The notes under the pieces are model-generated. The model did not search any database. It was not told where the DNA came from and saw only the letters and a program-made list of their open reading frames with translations. A DNA stretch of 64,000 nucleotides, taken from contig BTRK01000001.1 in assembly GCA_036245805.1 (NCBI GenBank), forward strand, positions 4,216,001 to 4,280,000, given 5' to 3'. Of the stretch, positions 47,201 through 58,442 are shown one piece after another (within the stretch, counting starts at the first letter, position 1; each line of letters starts with the position of its first letter). The position numbers and the translations under genes are program-made. Source of the DNA: Pristionchus mayeri (Eukaryota > Nematoda > Chromadorea > Rhabditida > Neodiplogasteridae).

Positions 47201-50200
47201 TAAGCTCACAATTATTTTCGTGTGGACGTACAATGCTTCTATTAGAAAATGCAATTTTCATACTCAGATACTGATATTAGAGTGTCGAAATTGATGTTTC
47301 CATGAATGTCATGTTTCCAGCATAAAAGGAAGCTTAGACTTTATATTGTTAACTAAACAAGCAACTCTTACTCTATCACCTATTGGCTTGGCCGAGTCAG
47401 GGGATAGCTTCCTTTTGAGGAGATCGACTCGAACAATGTACACCGAATTTCAATATTTTGGCTGTGATGACCATGATTCAAAATATCAGAAAAATATTAT
47501 TTTTCTAGGAGTGGAAAAGGGTATGCTCCAGCATTTCTTTATGCTATAAAGCCCCAATGTAGTTTATGTAAAAGCACTTAAGATCAAGCCAGCATAATTG
47601 ATTGTCGAGGCAATAACAGCGATCCATTGAGTAACGTTATTTCTCGGATGTTGGAATTAATGGTCTGTAAACATTGCTAAATTGAAGAAACCACTTGATC
47701 GTGCATAGCTTTAGAGAGAACTACCAACGGGCTTTTCACTCCACCATGTGAGATTATACAATGATTTTTTCTGTTAGAATAGGGGCATGATAAACAAATG
47801 TCGATGTCTCTCAACATTTTCACATTTAACGAAACCTGCTTTTTTCGCAAAACCTCAGAGCAGGATTCGATTCGAAGTAGCGGATATATTTTACAAATAG
47901 TCCCTAAATATATCTTATACGGTTAGATCGACCCGATTAAAGTGAAACCTTTTAAGCGATTTCAAACTTCATGGTCGAAATCGTGCAAAACTTTTGTTCC
48001 AACCTAATAGTTTCAAGTGTGGAAGCTGTACTGAATCCAATAAGCTCAATAATTAATTTTCATTTAATGAATTAATTAATGTAATAAATTTGAGGAGGCG
48101 GCGGAGCATCAGCGACTGGAGTCTCTCATCCAGAAGGCCGTCGAGGAGAGACAGAAGACTCCCAAGGTGAAAAGGAAGGATCGATCTTTAATCTCTAGAC
48201 GTTTAATTGTTCTTTGGTGAAACGAAACGAAGTGTCATTTGACGATATGGGATTAAATGGGTTTGGATAGGCGTTTTTGAATTGGAGATACAAATGGGAT
48301 TTTGGTTTCAGTTAATCTCCATAGGTATCATGGACAGGGGCTGTTAATGTGTGATGCACAAGCTGATGTACAACACCTATATTACCTTCGCGCCATTATC
48401 TTATTCCTCTAGTACCTTTGTTAGACATGTTTATGCAATCGTACTGTACTTTATGCGTGCTTTATAGCTCCTTCCTCTTTGCAGGCTTCTCCTTCGAAGG
48501 CCTCCCCCTTCTCAACGGGGAAGAAGAGCGAGAAAGATGAAGAGGCATCCAACTCGCCCATTCTCAGTAGGAAGTCAGCCTGGGGGAAGGGGTGGTGAGG
48601 GGATTATGGAAAGGAAGAGACAACGGGGGGATGATCTAAATAGAGGAAAATACCGTATACTCGTTATTTGATTGTTTTTTTGTAACAAAGAGGCGGCTTC
48701 CTCGAACCTAGTGAGGATTCAAAAATGTCCGGATTTTTGGAAACCAATAGCAGCTGCGTATCACGAACAAAAGCAGTTCTTAACAAAATTAAGTATTTTC
48801 AATGATTTTCTTTAAAATTTCTAATGCGATGTGTTTTAATTGTAGACGTCAGCGTAAGATCATGCTCGACAATGAGAGTGAGGAAGAGGAAGAGGCAGTC
48901 GTTTCCCCCAAGGAGAGAGAAGTGAAGAAGAGGAAGGGAGCTGAGAAGCCGGAGAAGAAGAAGAAGAGAGCCACCATCGAGTGTGAGTACGGTAGGGGAG
49001 AAGGGAAGAACCGATCGAGGACTGATTATTTTCAGTCAAAATTGCGTTAGAATATTTCGAATAGCAATTATTCCATTGGTGGTGATTTCCTTACAGTATT
49101 TTTTTCTTTTCAGCAGACGACGACCTTTTCGACGCATCAGGCGAAAGTCCAGTGAAGAAGGATATCAAGGAGGAGGAGATGGACGAAGATGAGGTACGGT
49201 AGGAAGGGAGATGCGAGGTATCGAGAACTGGGGATTCGCGTTTCACCATGGGGATTTACTGTTCACTCGTATTCGTTGAACAATGGAAATGGCAAAGTAG
49301 TAATAATACAATAATTTTAAACAATACTGTGAGAATAGAAAGCGTAGTCCGTGGTGTGGTGGGCGAGATTTAGTACATTTGTTTCTAAATATACGCGGAA
49401 CACGGAAGGAAAATGTTCCGCGTATACTTAGAAACAAATATACTAAATCTCGCCCACCACACCACGGACTACGCTTTCTATTCTCACAGTACCGTATGAA
49501 ATCGGTTTATTAGCTTTATCGATCGATTTCTCTAAGGTGGTTGAGACGAAGAGCAAGAAGAAGGGAAAGAAGGACGAGAAGAAAGAGAAGATGAGAACAC
49601 TCGAGGAGAGTGGAGGACTAAGGAGATCACGTGAGAAGAGCTTGAGTATTTATTGATTTTTGAGATGCAACTCCTGCGGAGAATCGGAGTCGATGTTCCC
49701 TTTGGTGGATATTGTACACTTGAAACACAAAGTGTACATCGTTGGAATTATATGCTTTGTTTTTTATGGGAATGAAAATTCATTTATTCATATCATAACT
49801 AAGTTCTCTGATATAGGAGTATACTTTATTTCAAAGTAATAACAACGGCAATAATAAACACTAGTGATATTTTTCTCAAGCGAATGTATTTGTTACTGAT
49901 TTTGTTCCCACTCCGTGTCTTCATGATCCCCACTTGCAGCCCGTAAGCAGCAAGCGACCTCTTCCTCTTCCTCCTCCGGACCAACGAAGAGATTCGTGCA
50001 GAAAGACGTCACCTTCGTGGATGCAAATGGAATGATGGGTGAGTGAGAGGGCAGGGGTACTGTAGTTTATGGGGGGTACGGTACAGTGATAGGGTACTGT
50101 ACCAGGGTAGGCTAGTATCTATTTGTGTGTTGGAAAATGACTCTAAATGTGAAGTATAATAGTGACAATAAATCTATAACTACCGTAATCTCTTCGTGAA

Positions 50201-50733
50201 GGATCGATAGCGTGATACGGTAACTCTTTCCTCTCAGGAACCAGACGCGAGATGGTGGAAGTGGAGATAAGCGAGGAGGAATTGAAGAAGGAGAAGGAGA
50301 GAGAGGAGGCGAGAAGACCACTCGAAGCAATGAAGAAGACCAATCTGCCGCATCCCGCGCTGAAGAATGCACACAAGGTACGGTAGGAGGGATTACGGTA
50401 GATAGGATACTGGGGCAAAGACTAGGGTGAGGTGCATTTCCGACTGATGTCGACAAGTCGCAAATTTTGAAGGTTAAAGTTTGTCAGCGAAACTAACTGT
50501 AATTTATTACCAAACCATGCTAGATGATAGTGTCAAAATGAAGATGTCCGAGCGATGTTTCACTTGTTGTACTAACCGACTTTATTTACAATATTATAAT
50601 ATCCTTTTCCAATCGGGTTCGTCTTTCCCAGTCAGAATACAAATAATTATTTCTCTCTTCGCAGGGCGCGGCTGCACCGAAGAAGGCTGCAGCTGGTCAG
50701 TCGAAGATCAGCAACTTCTTCACCAAGAAATAA
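44204..50733 (+). CDS. DNA polymerase delta subunit 3 (POLD3/p66/Cdc27 family), 15 exons
   Basis: This non-catalytic subunit links polymerase delta to PCNA during nuclear DNA replication. Exons: 44204-44263, 44353-44417, 44626-44726, 45064-45182, 45519-45597, 46135-46223, 46505-46576, 48095-48166, 48485-48573, 48846-48982, 49114-49193, 49537-49630, 49940-50038, 50238-50377 and 50665-50733. They sum to 454 aa, close to the 466 aa of human POLD3. The N-terminal part (about 1-120) matches the family's winged-helix region, with the pattern LIEDTLEELLFNQKRVVTAL and GLYGVYLLSG. The rest is a disordered, Lys/Glu/Ser-rich tail (ESEEEEEAVV, EEEMDEDEVVETKSKKK). The C-terminus GQSKISNFFTKK is a canonical PIP box (Q-x-x-I-x-x-F-F). 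Introns 7 and 11 carry TA-flanked insertions absent from the second copy. Four donors read GTACGGTAG. Sequence identity to the downstream copy is high, including introns. Confidence 0.9.
45827..45878. repeat. Hairpin in POLD3 intron 5
   Basis: CAATGTCTATGTCTGATTAC-TTA (45827-45849) pairs with TAAGTAATCAGACATGGACATTG (45856-45878) with one mismatch across a 6-nt loop. The surrounding 45635-45880 stretch, which also repeats AAGTGGGTAGA three times, has no counterpart in the second POLD3 copy. Confidence 0.75.
46743..48007. mobile_element. mariner-type element, decayed
   Basis: Inverted ends (T/C)AGGTTGGAACAAAAGTTTT then GCACGATTT are flanked by TA at 46741-46742 and 48008-48009. The length of 1265 bp is that of a full mariner. 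A frame near 47370-47420 reads LSPIGLAESGDSFLL, which resembles the mariner SPDLAPSDYHLF motif, but no long open frame survives. It lies in POLD3 intron 7, and the equivalent place in the second copy (TA at 55300-55301) is empty. Confidence 0.88.
49325..49491. mobile_element. Small palindromic MITE with TA duplication and an empty-site control
   Basis: The stretch is almost entirely one palindrome, starting TACTGTGAGAATAG and ending CTATTCTCACAGTA. Its arms of about 75 bp include AGTCCGTGGTGTGGTGGGCG, around a short loop near 49400-49412. The second POLD3 copy reads AAACAATACCGTATG at 57006-57020, exactly the sequence left if one TA and everything between were removed. The inserted piece is therefore about 163 bp plus one TA. 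Confidence 0.92.
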
Positions 50734-50982
50734 GCCCCGCCCCCTTCCTACCGTACTCCTTCTGTTTCCCTACCGTACCATGCCACAACCTACTGTACTC
50801 TGATTTTCGATATTTTCCCATTTATTTATCCCTCATTCTTGATTGATCTCTCGTGATTACCAGTTGACTCCCGCACCCTTTAAATGTAAATCATAAACTG
50901 GTTATGTTTAGACGACGTTTGCTATCTCATATCATTCCCATTTTTGTAATGAACTTTGTGTAATTTTCTTTGCTGGTTTTCA

Positions 50983-52839
50983 TTGTACATGCAGTATTGA
51001 TAAATAGTGCATTTACAAATATAAATTGCAAAGTCAAGTTAAAGCTTGATGGAAAATTCATCGATTCATACGAGATGTATGTATTTGGATACTGTAAGAT
51101 ATCGGTTAGATATTAGAAGGTCCCTTGTACAGCTCTCCGTTGTGAGGGGTACACAACTCGTTGAGGATGCTCGAATGTCAGCTTTACCAATGTACGGTAG
51201 CCCTCCAACTGTATGGACTACAAGGTTTTTCAGCATTTCGCGCATCGTACTGTACGAATCATGATTGCTATCCGAGAGAAATGTCGATGCGTTTCGAGAT
51301 TTTTCATAGCTTGGTAATATTTTTTTATTTTTCTGCATCCTTATTAGTTCTGGTTGGCTCATATTTATTCGATGGCTGTGAATAATTTCTGGACCAGAAA
51401 TCTAAAAAATCTTGATCCAACTGAACGTATATTTAGAGAATTGTTCAAGTGAAGGGTTCGAGTGTAGCAGGGGGAGAAGGAGGGAGAGGCGGCGGGAGCA
51501 GAGACCAGGAGTGCACCCGGTGATCTGATGGAGCAGGTGAGAGATGAGAGGGGACGGGAGAAGGGAGAAGCCAGTGCATCCTCCGTTTCCTCTATGTAAA
51601 AATAAAATAAATTCGATTCAATTTCGTCTTGCATAGTTATGGCAAGTACATCAGCAGGCTTTTGAAGAATAAGCTATGTATTATAGAAGAAATAAGACAA
51701 TGATTGCGATTCATAAATATGGAAAATTGAGTGTTCCTTATATTCAATCTCTTATGAACGAATCAATGTCGGATATATTAGAAATTGGACGTTCGTTGTC
51801 AGGTGATCGTTGATCTATCTTTCAGTATACGAGGACTCTGAGCCGCAGACATCTGCGAATCTACGTCGAGAGAGATTCTAGAATCACTCGATGAACAAAC
51901 CCGGTACGAATTATTCATCCATCTCATTTATTATAGCCCGTCAATACCCCCAGTGCTCACATGATTACCAGCTGTTCACTTTTGCTTGTAAAATCTAAAA
52001 AAAATATTTTTATTTGTGATTAACTACCCGGCGAGTCGATGGTTCACTGATGGCTCGAATGGAATTGCGAATCATGTCCAGCAATCATCTGCTTGAATTC
52101 ATTCTCACATTAATCATTATTAGCGATAATTTTACAATTACACATGCTGATTCTCACTGCCAATGGACCAATAAGAAATAAAAATTTTCATTTTCCTAAA
52201 TAAATGCAGGCTCCACTTCTGCTCACCACTGGCCGAGACCCGTGCATAGTGGAGCCACAGAAAGTACTCGTTATTTTTTCAACTAATAAATAATTAAATA
52301 TTTAACTTTCTGCGACATCATCAATGATGCAAATTTCTTTGAGAATTCACGCGGTCATTGGAGTACGTTAGATTGAGATTGCGAATGATTCCTATTGTGC
52401 TTTTTCCGATCTATTGTAGCCCCAATGCGCCGGCTGTGAATTTCATTGAAATGCGGATTCAAATTACGTCATCGAAAATAACTGCCACTTTTTTTCATTT
52501 TAAAGTGAGCGTGTTTACACTGTAAACTGGCTTTCATGATTTTTTCCTGATTCTATTCGCTAGAGCTTACTGACGTTCCTGAATCAATGATCTTTCTTGT
52601 CGACCAAAGAGTTCTACAGTACGTGGGAAATGAAGGGTGCCCCCCCCCTCCCTACGGCCGGCCTTGTGTCGTCACAGACACCGTATTCATGAAGTAGGTG
52701 GGGAGGGAGGGGGTCGATGCGCCTCTAAACGACAGAGGTGAGTATACTTATTCGGTCCCGGAATAGGAGAGGAGAGCTCACAAGGGAAGTGATAGTGCAC
52801 ACTATATTGAAGGTATATTGAAGTTCAATCAATCTTGGT
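50983..52839 (+). other. Spacer between the two POLD3 copies
   Basis: I see no supportable gene. A purine-rich patch lies at 51460-51580 (GGGAGAAGGAGGGAGAGGCG) and a few TACTGTA/TACGGTA motifs occur. A GC-rich patch near 52640-52730 contains CCCCCCCCTCCC and GGGGAGGGAGGGGG, which are roughly complementary. Confidence 0.4.
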
Positions 52840-53185
52840 CCCCAGTTCAATCTTGGTTTCATGAGCAATACACAAGACGGTGCCACTGGTTGATCTAGTT
52901 CATTCTTTCTCTATTTCTTAACAAATAATTTCTGGGCTGAATGATGAGCATATGCCAAATCTGTTCTATTCCAAATAAATCAATCGATACTCTCAAATGA
53001 ATCAATCGATAATTGTCAGACGAGTTGCATCGCAACGCTTCGATTCTGGTGCGAGAGAACGATCTGGAGACGACAAAAGAGACATTCTCAAGGATTGATA
53101 AGTGCACGCTCTTCAGTCTGCAGTGCATCGAACTAGAGGTATGGGGTCGTGGGCATAGGGGGGGAGGGGGTGGTCACGCTTGTTA

Positions 53186-53936
53186 CACAGCGTGTCAGAG
53201 TGGGAAGACAAGCTAATTTGCGTGGCGCAGTATCCAGTTCCAGTCTCTTTACCAAACTGAAGTAAAACATACTATTTTTTTTCATTGCGAATGAAAGAGC
53301 CAACAAATCTTTTTCGATGTCATCTGAAACTCATCCAGTTTTCCCCGGAGAACAATGGATTAGAAACTCAACATAGGTTCATACGCAAAGGCTATCTCCT
53401 CAGAGCCGGATTGTGGAAAATACCACATCTAGGACCTTTTCGGAAGCGGTAGGAGGTGCTCTACAAAATGGCTAACTCGGATTTTTGAAAATTCGCTTAC
53501 TTTTTCAGAAAATTAAGAAAAACGATGTATTGAATAAATTTGTCAAGGATTATTCAAAAACCAAAATGATAATCAAAATTCGAAGTTTGCCATTTTGTAG
53601 AGCTGCTCTTGCGCATTCAGAAAACTACCTAGATGTGGGGTCTATCATTATTGCGCTAGGAGGAGATAGCTTTGGAATGAAGAAATAATGCAACAAACTA
53701 AAATGAACGTACTGAAGCCTTAATTAATTGCAACCGCTCAAAAAATGAACGGTAGCTACTTGTATGGTCCATGAACACTCCTGTATTTTTTGATTATTTA
53801 ATTTGATTTTTACACTGGACTTATCGTGATAAGTTTCGACTGCTAATTTCCACTACACCGCGCAACGGCGAGCAATTTCGAGAAATGATCGGTCGCGGAG
53901 AACAAGGGAGGTTCGCCCCTCTGACACGCTGTGTGT
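53186..53936. mobile_element. TA-flanked insertion with CACAGCGTGTCAGAG termini in copy 2
   Basis: Left end CACAGCGTGTCAGAG after TA (53184-53185) mirrors CTCTGACACGCTGTG before GTGTTA (TA at 53937-53938). Copy 1 lacks it: after exon 4 the intact gene runs straight into TTATTGATTG. The interior holds one 67-codon frame without recognisable motifs. About 45 bp of G-rich sequence left of the element (53142-53183) is also copy 2-specific. Confidence 0.7.
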
Positions 53937-54309
53937 TATTGATAACGTTTTCTCGTCCAGCATTAGTTAGAAATCGTTACGTACAAGATACTTGATTAAC
54001 TTCTGACACAACTAATCACTGGGTGAGATGGGAATGAAATAGATGATATGTAAGAAGGCATTTCTTGGATTTCTCGTCTTGATTATTATCATGTGTTCAT
54101 CCCTTGATGAGGTGGAAATGAGTGTTTGAATCCAAATAGAAGAAGATAATAATTGTCTGATATTTATTGGTGGACTGTAACATCAAGGTTTATGATATAA
54201 TCGGTTTATGATATAAAGGAAATAATCCTGTCACTAGAAATCACTTGGTCCCTTGTGAAAACTATCTGCTGAAATATCTACGGGCTTTATTCCGCTTTTT
54301 TCTCCTTCC

Positions 54310-54368
54310 TTGTTGTGTTTTTCTTTCCTTATTATCTTCTAATATATAAGGAAAGAAAAACACAACAA
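54310..54368. repeat. Perfect 22-bp hairpin replacing POLD3 exon 5 in copy 2
   Basis: TTGTTGTGTTTTTCTTTCCT-TA (54310-54331) is followed after 15 nt by its exact reverse complement (54347-54368). The left arm corresponds to the intron 4 polypyrimidine stretch of copy 1, and the right arm runs straight into TTGGTGAGGGAG, the exon 5 donor region. Exon 5 itself is lost. Confidence 0.88.
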
Positions 54369-57300
54369 TTGGTGAGGGAGAATTATCATTGTTTCTGATT
54401 CTATTCCTTATGCTAATACATAGGCCTTCTTGTATGCAGAACTGAGATAGGTTAATAAATTTGATATTATGAGTATTTTTCAATTAGAATTGACAAAGCA
54501 ATTAGAGACACCCAAATCGTATCGACAAAGTACTAGTATAGAAACTAGAAAATCACTACTTTGTGAAAATTTTGATTCTTTTGGAATCAAGTAAAAACAC
54601 GCAAGACATCAGCAGTGTGTACATTCTACGATGTTGCCACCTTAAATGGACAAAGAAAATCAATAAATTCCAGTGTTCACAGACCTCCAACCGGGCAAGA
54701 CCGATGTGAGTGGGCAGCTATAGCCAGAAAGAAGATGCCCAACAGCTTCGATGTCATGAAGGTCAGTTAGCGATTCGAAGGGAGTACAGTAGGTGGATGA
54801 TTACATTACGGTACGTTAAGGAATGTGCTATCGATTGTTTGTGTTGCAATTTCTAATGAGAATTTGGCCTCGGTATTTCACGTTTCGAAGATTACTTGAG
54901 AAAAGCCTTCATGGCATTCTGACGATAACTGAACAATGTTTGAGCCTTTATACTCCAAGTTCATCGACTAGCATACAATAATCATGTGCACATAGTAGTG
55001 GTGCAATTTCTGAAACGTCGCCATTAGATAAAAAGGGATTAATCGTAGTGTGATTGCAGGCGTATGCAGCAGGGAAGGGGCAGGACGTCTACGCCTACAA
55101 GAGAGAGGAGGAGGAAAAGAAGAAGAAGAAGGTGGAGCATTTACGTTTCAACTACCGAATTATGATATTTTAAAAATTTAAAGTTTGTGCTCACTTCGTA
55201 TTGATGCATCGTTCATCCACGTGACTTTACCGATCTTGTGAAACATCAGTTCGACTACCACGTTCTAGCTAAAAATTCGATGTAAAAATTATTCCCAAGT
55301 AACTTAAGTGCGGAAGCTCTAATGTATTGTTTTCAAACAAGCTCAATAATTAATTTGCATTTAATTAATTAATTAACGTAATTGATTTGAGGAGGCGGCG
55401 GAGCATCAGCGACTGGAGTCTATCTTCCAGAAAGCAGTCGAGGAGAGACAGAAGACTCCCAAGGTGAGAAAGAATGACAATAATTATCTTTCCCTTTGCG
55501 GCATTATCTTGTCCCTAATGTGCGTTAGCCGTGCTTATCCAATCAGATACTGTGCCGTGCTTTATAGCAATCGTTGCAGGCTTCTCCTTCGAAGGCCTCT
55601 CCCTTCTCAACGGGGAAGAAGAGCGAGAAGGATGAAGAGGCATCCAACTCGTCCATCCTCAGTAGGAAGTACGTCTGGGGGGGGGGGAGGGGCGGATAGT
55701 TGTGGATGTTGTAATGTGAGAAAAATATTTTATAGCACAGCATTCTAGCTCGACAGAAAGGGGGGTGAATCGAACTGCAACCAGGGATCTTGAAATCGTA
55801 CTGAAACATAAATCTCCCTCGACGAATCTCTCACTCGAGGCATGAAACTGATTAGGCGGATGTGTGTTTCACTTCACCTATGAGAATCTCAAGTGCTCAG
55901 ATTGTTCTAATTGGCGAATTGCATTTGTGTTTCAGAAGGTTACTATATCGAAGCGCTTTCAAACAGCCCAGTTTGCAGTTCGAGGTTTTGCGGGAAAATT
56001 CAAAATCTTAATTCCTTTGTCTACCCTTTTCCACAGCGTTCTGACCCCCATTGTTCTATCCAGATAAGGGTAGACAAAGGGATTAATATTTTGAATTTTC
56101 CCGCGAAAACCCAAACTGCAAATAGGCTGTTTCAAAGCTCTTCGATATTTGAGAATCCTCTGAAACATAAAACAATGCCCATAATTTGATCACTCTGAGC
56201 ACTTTCGCGTTTCATAGTTGGAGTGAAACACAAATCAGCCTGGTCAGTTCAGTTAACCGAGAGGGCGATTCACGGAGGGAGATTTCATGTTTCAGAGGAA
56301 TTTGAAGATTCCTGTTTGCAGTTCGATTCAGCTCCCTTCTCTGTCGGGTACGAACGCTGTGTTTCTGGAGAGAACAAAGGGGGTCAGAACGCTGTGATAG
56401 TCTCGATAGCTCATTGAGGATGCAAAAATGTCCCGCTTTTTTGATAATCATTTGCAGCGTCGTATCGCCGTGGAAGTTCAAAATTAATTATTCTAATTTT
56501 TTTAAATTCTCGTGTTTTAATTGCAGACGTCAACGTAAGATCATGCTGGACAATGATAGTGAGGGAGAGGAAGAAGCAGTCGTTTCCCCCAAGGAGAGAA
56601 GTTAAGAAGAGAAAGGGAGAGGAGAAGACGGAGAAGAAGAAGAAGAAGAGAGCCACCATAGAGTGTGAGTACGGTAGGGGAGGAGGGCAGAATCTATCAA
56701 GGACTGAGTATTTTCCACTATTGATTACTCAAGATTGCGTTAGAATATTTATGTAGTAATTTCTCGATTGGCGGTGATTATCCTACAGTATTTCTCTTTT
56801 CAGCAGACGACGACCTTTTCGACGCCTCAGGCTATAGTCCAGTGAAGAAGGATATCAAGGAGGAGGAGATGGACGAGGATGAGGTACGGTAGGAAGAGGG
56901 AAGGGAACAATTGTGAACTGGGAATTAGAGTTTCACCATGGGGATTACCTGTTCGCTCGCACTCGATTAACAATTGAAGAGGCAAAATAGATATACAATA
57001 GATTTAAACAATACCGTATGAAATCTGTTTACTAGCTTTATCGATCGATTTCGCTCAGGTGGTTGAGACGAAGAGAAAGAAGGAGGAGAAGAAAGAGAAG
57101 ATGAGAACACTCGAGGAGAGTGGAGGACTGAGGAGATCACGTAAGTAGAGCTTCATTATTGATTTTTTTTGAAATACAAATCCTGCCGACCGCTGGAGTC
57201 GGGATTCCCGTTGGTGGATATTGTGCACATGAAACTCAAAGTGTACATCGTTGGAAACACATACTTTGCTTCTGTTTTTTTCGAACTGACCATTTGTTTA

Positions 57301-58442
57301 TTCGCATAAAAAACAAATTTCTCTGTTATAGGACTATATTTAATTGCCAACTAATACCATCGGCAAAAACCAAATAGTGGCATTTTTTCTCAAAGCGGGT
57401 GTCTCAGTCACTGATTCAATTCCCTCTCTCCTCATCATGATCCTCACTTGCAGCCCGTAAGCAGCAGGCAGCCTCTTCCTCTTCCTCCTCCGGTCCAACG
57501 AAGAGATTCGTGCAGAAAGACGTCACCTTCGTGGATGCAAATGGAATGATGGGTGAGTGAGATCAGGGTACTGTAGAGTGATAGGGTACTGTACCAGTGT
57601 AGGCTAATATTGATTTGTGTGGTGGTGAGTGAGTCTCACTGTGAAATATCATCGGGACTTTAAATCAATAACAACCGTAATCTCTTCGTGAAAGGCGAGA
57701 TTACGGTAGTAATAGGCTGATATGATATCTCTTTCCTCTCAGGAACTAGAAGCGAGATGGTGGAAGTGGAGATAAGCGAGGAGGAATTGAAGAAGGAGAA
57801 GGAGAGAGAGAGGAGGCGAGAAGACCACTCGAAGCAATGAAGAAGACCAATCTGCCGCATCCCGCACAGAAGAATGCACCCAAGGTACGGTAGACGAGAT
57901 TACGGTAGATAAGGTGCTGGGAGTTGTGCTATGCATTGCGACTGATGTCGACAAGACGCATATTTTAATGGTTAAGCGTCAGCGAGAAATAATATCAAAC
58001 CATTTTAGATTGCAGTGTCAAAATGGGGGTGCCAAAGTGATGTTTCACTTGTTGTACTAACTTACTTGATAAAAATTATCTGATTGCACTGCCATTCGAG
58101 TACGGAATCAAAATAATTATATCAGGGCGCGGCGGCCTCTAAAAAGGCTGCAGCTGGTCAGTCGAAAATCAGCAACTTCTTCACCAAGAAATAAGCCCCG
58201 CCCCCTTTCTACCGTACTCCTTCTGTTCCCCTACCGTGCCATGCCACAACCTACTGTACTCTGATTTTCGATATTTTCCCATTAATTTATCCTTCATTAT
58301 TGATTGATCTCTCGTGATTACCAGTTGACTCCCGCACCCTTTAAATGTAAATCATAAACTGGTTATGTTTAGACGACGTTTGCTATCTCATATCATTCCA
58401 AATTTTGTAATAAACTTTGTGTAATTTTCTTTGCTGGTTTGT

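Larger units (their letters stand above)
44900..50982 (+). repeat. Segmental duplication, copy 1
   Basis: From CCCCAGTTCAATCTTGGTTT (about 44901) to TGTGTAATTTTCTTTGCTGG (about 50980) this block is colinear with 52840-58442. Exons, introns and the 3' flank are all included. The first three POLD3 exons lie outside the block. Copy 1 is longer mainly because of the insertions at 46743-48007 and 49325-49491 and extra sequence near 45635-45880. Confidence 0.88.
53020..58193 (+). pseudogene. POLD3 pseudogene (5'-truncated second copy)
   Basis: Exon 4 equivalent lies at 53020-53138 (ELHRNASILVRENDLE); the exon 6-15 equivalents follow from about 54675 to 58193, ending in the same PIP box QSKISNFFTKK. 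Disabling features: exons 1-3 are absent; exon 5 is replaced by a hairpin (54310-54368); the exon 6 equivalent has lost one base (GATGTGAGTGG for GATGAGGAGTGG, near 54704); the exon 10 equivalent has an indel that creates TAA (near 56603); the exon 14 equivalent has two extra bases in a GA run (near 57805). Splice sites are mostly preserved, so transcripts could still be made if a promoter exists. No intact p66 could come from it. Confidence 0.9.
52840..58442 (+). repeat. Segmental duplication, copy 2
   Basis: This is the colinear partner of 44900-50982. It starts mid-intron 3 relative to the intact gene, so the promoter and first three exons were not duplicated. It carries its own insertion (53186-53936) and a rearranged exon 5 region. 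Confidence 0.88.

Noticed and set aside
53485..53688. 67-codon frame inside the copy 2 insertion
   Set aside because: No transposase or other motif and no splice partners; kept only as part of the element description.
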